Part shown: positions 45,848 through 46,847 of the stretch, one piece after another
How positions within the stretch are numbered: the first letter of the stretch is position 1
How the letters are laid out: every line of letters starts with the position of its first letter
Source of the DNA: Paulinella micropora
Lineage: Eukaryota > Cercozoa > Imbricatea > Euglyphida
DNA: 46,847 nt
Reading direction: 5' to 3'
Assembly: GCA_009731375.1 (NCBI GenBank)
Contig: BJOX01000161.1
Location: 429,115 to 475,961, forward strand
Notes under the pieces: model-generated
Told to the model about the DNA's origin: nothing
Database searches by the model: none
What the model saw: the letters and a program-made list of their open reading frames with translations, nothing else
Program-made: the position numbers and the translations under genes

Positions 45848-46611
45848 NNNNNNNNNNNNNNNNNNNNNNNNNNNNNNNNNNNNNNNNNNNNNNNNNNNNN
45901 NNNNNNNNNNNNNNNNNNNNNNNNNNNNNNNNNNNNNNNNNNNNNNNNNNNNNNNNNNNNNNNNNNNNNNNNNNNNNNNNNNNNNNNNNNNNNNNNNNNN
46001 NNNNNNNNNNNNNNNNNNNNNNNNNNNNNNNNNNNNNNNNNNNNNNNNNNNNNNNNNNNNNNNNNNNNNNNNNNNNNNNNNNNNNNNNNNNNNNNNNNNN
46101 NNNNNNNNNNNNNNNNNNNNNNNNNNNNNNNNNNNNNNNNNNNNNNNNNNNNNNNNNNNNNNNNNNNNNNNNNNNNNNNNNNNNNNNNNNNNNNNNNNNN
46201 NNNNNNNNNNNNNNNNNNNNNNNNNNNNNNNNNNNNNNNNNNNNNNNNNNNNNNNNNNNNNNNNNNNNNNNNNNNNNNNNNNNNNNNNNNNNNNNNNNNN
46301 NNNNNNNNNNNNNNNNNNNNNNNNNNNNNNNNNNNNNNNNNNNNNNNNNNNNNNNNNNNNNNNNNNNNNNNNNNNNNNNNNNNNNNNNNNNNNNNNNNNN
46401 NNNNNNNNNNNNNNNNNNNNNNNNNNNNNNNNNNNNNNNNNNNNNNNNNNNNNNNNNNNNNNNNNNNNNNNNNNNNNNNNNNNNNNNNNNNNNNNNNNNN
46501 NNNNNNNNNNNNNNNNNNNNNNNNNNNNNNNNNNNNNNNNNNNNNNNNNNNNNNNNNNNNNNNNNNNNNNNNNNNNNNNNNNNNNNNNNNNNNNNNNNNN
46601 NNNNNNNNNNN
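45848..46611. other. Assembly gap (764 N)
   Basis: Bounded by a G/C-run on the left and ATT triplets on the right. Confidence 1.
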
Positions 46612-46847
46612 TAGTATTATTATTATTATTACTACTACTATTATTATTATTATTATTCAGCCCAATGGCCTCAAGGCGTTAAACTGTGACGCCAACTCAT
46701 AACCCTTTGGTGGTAGATGCTGGGGAGGAGGGTCGTTGCGCGCGTAAAAGATCTTAAACTCCGCATATGCTGGTTGATAGCCCAGGACCCAGCAGACACC
46801 AGATTGTTATGGGTGGGGTTTCGAGGCAGCTCTAGCAACCGCGCTTG
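46612..46847. other. ATT/ACT triplets then unique sequence to the window end
   Basis: Triplets to about 46658; the remaining ~190 bp carry no recognisable gene. Confidence 0.7.

Overview
This is a 46.8-kb piece of nuclear DNA from a eukaryote, not from a prokaryote or plasmid. The signs are a decayed Ty3/Gypsy-type retroelement, an intronless-looking F-box gene, a secreted PKD-domain gene, kilobase-scale microsatellites of many unrelated types, and nine N gaps typical of a draft scaffold. The species cannot be fixed from the sequence. A microsatellite-loaded protist or alga fits best, but that is inference. No tRNA, rRNA, CRISPR array or bacterial operon structure was seen. By my rough estimate a third of the called bases are simple repeats, so most long open frames in the window are artefacts of triplet, tetramer or pentamer repeats.

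Layout. 1-5 kb: composite satellites, first GATA plus a conserved spacer, then GAT plus a conserved spacer. 5-7.8 kb: fold-back and dispersed repeats, including a near-perfect 211-bp palindrome. 7.8-15.6 kb: mostly non-coding unique DNA, broken by a 1.3-kb ATGTT pentamer array and CAA arrays. 15.6-17.9 kb: TATC, TTG and a 1.5-kb ACT/AGT array that reverses strand. 17.9-21.4 kb: an extremely GC-rich island with two divergent genes, a Trp-rich protein lacking Ile and Met (minus strand) and a signal-peptide/PKD protein (plus strand). 21.4-26 kb: the minus-strand retroelement pol, whose stop codon overlaps the stop of the PKD frame. 26-31.7 kb: unique DNA with little coding evidence. 32.1-33.1 kb: the F-box gene, embedded in GA/CT repeats. 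33.1-39 kb: GA, GATA, CT and ATAC arrays. 40.3-40.7 kb: a small basic ORF. 41.1-45.9 kb: a complex repeat family organised as blocks running from a C-tract to a G-tract and bounded by gaps, one of them a 1.7-kb imperfect palindrome.

The genes do not form an evident pathway. The part most worth attention is the GC island. Its composition and amino-acid usage differ sharply from everything around it, both of its genes meet foreign DNA at the island edges, and its large protein is unrecognised. It may be transferred or captured DNA, an isochore-like gene pair, or a chimeric assembly; the sequence alone does not decide.
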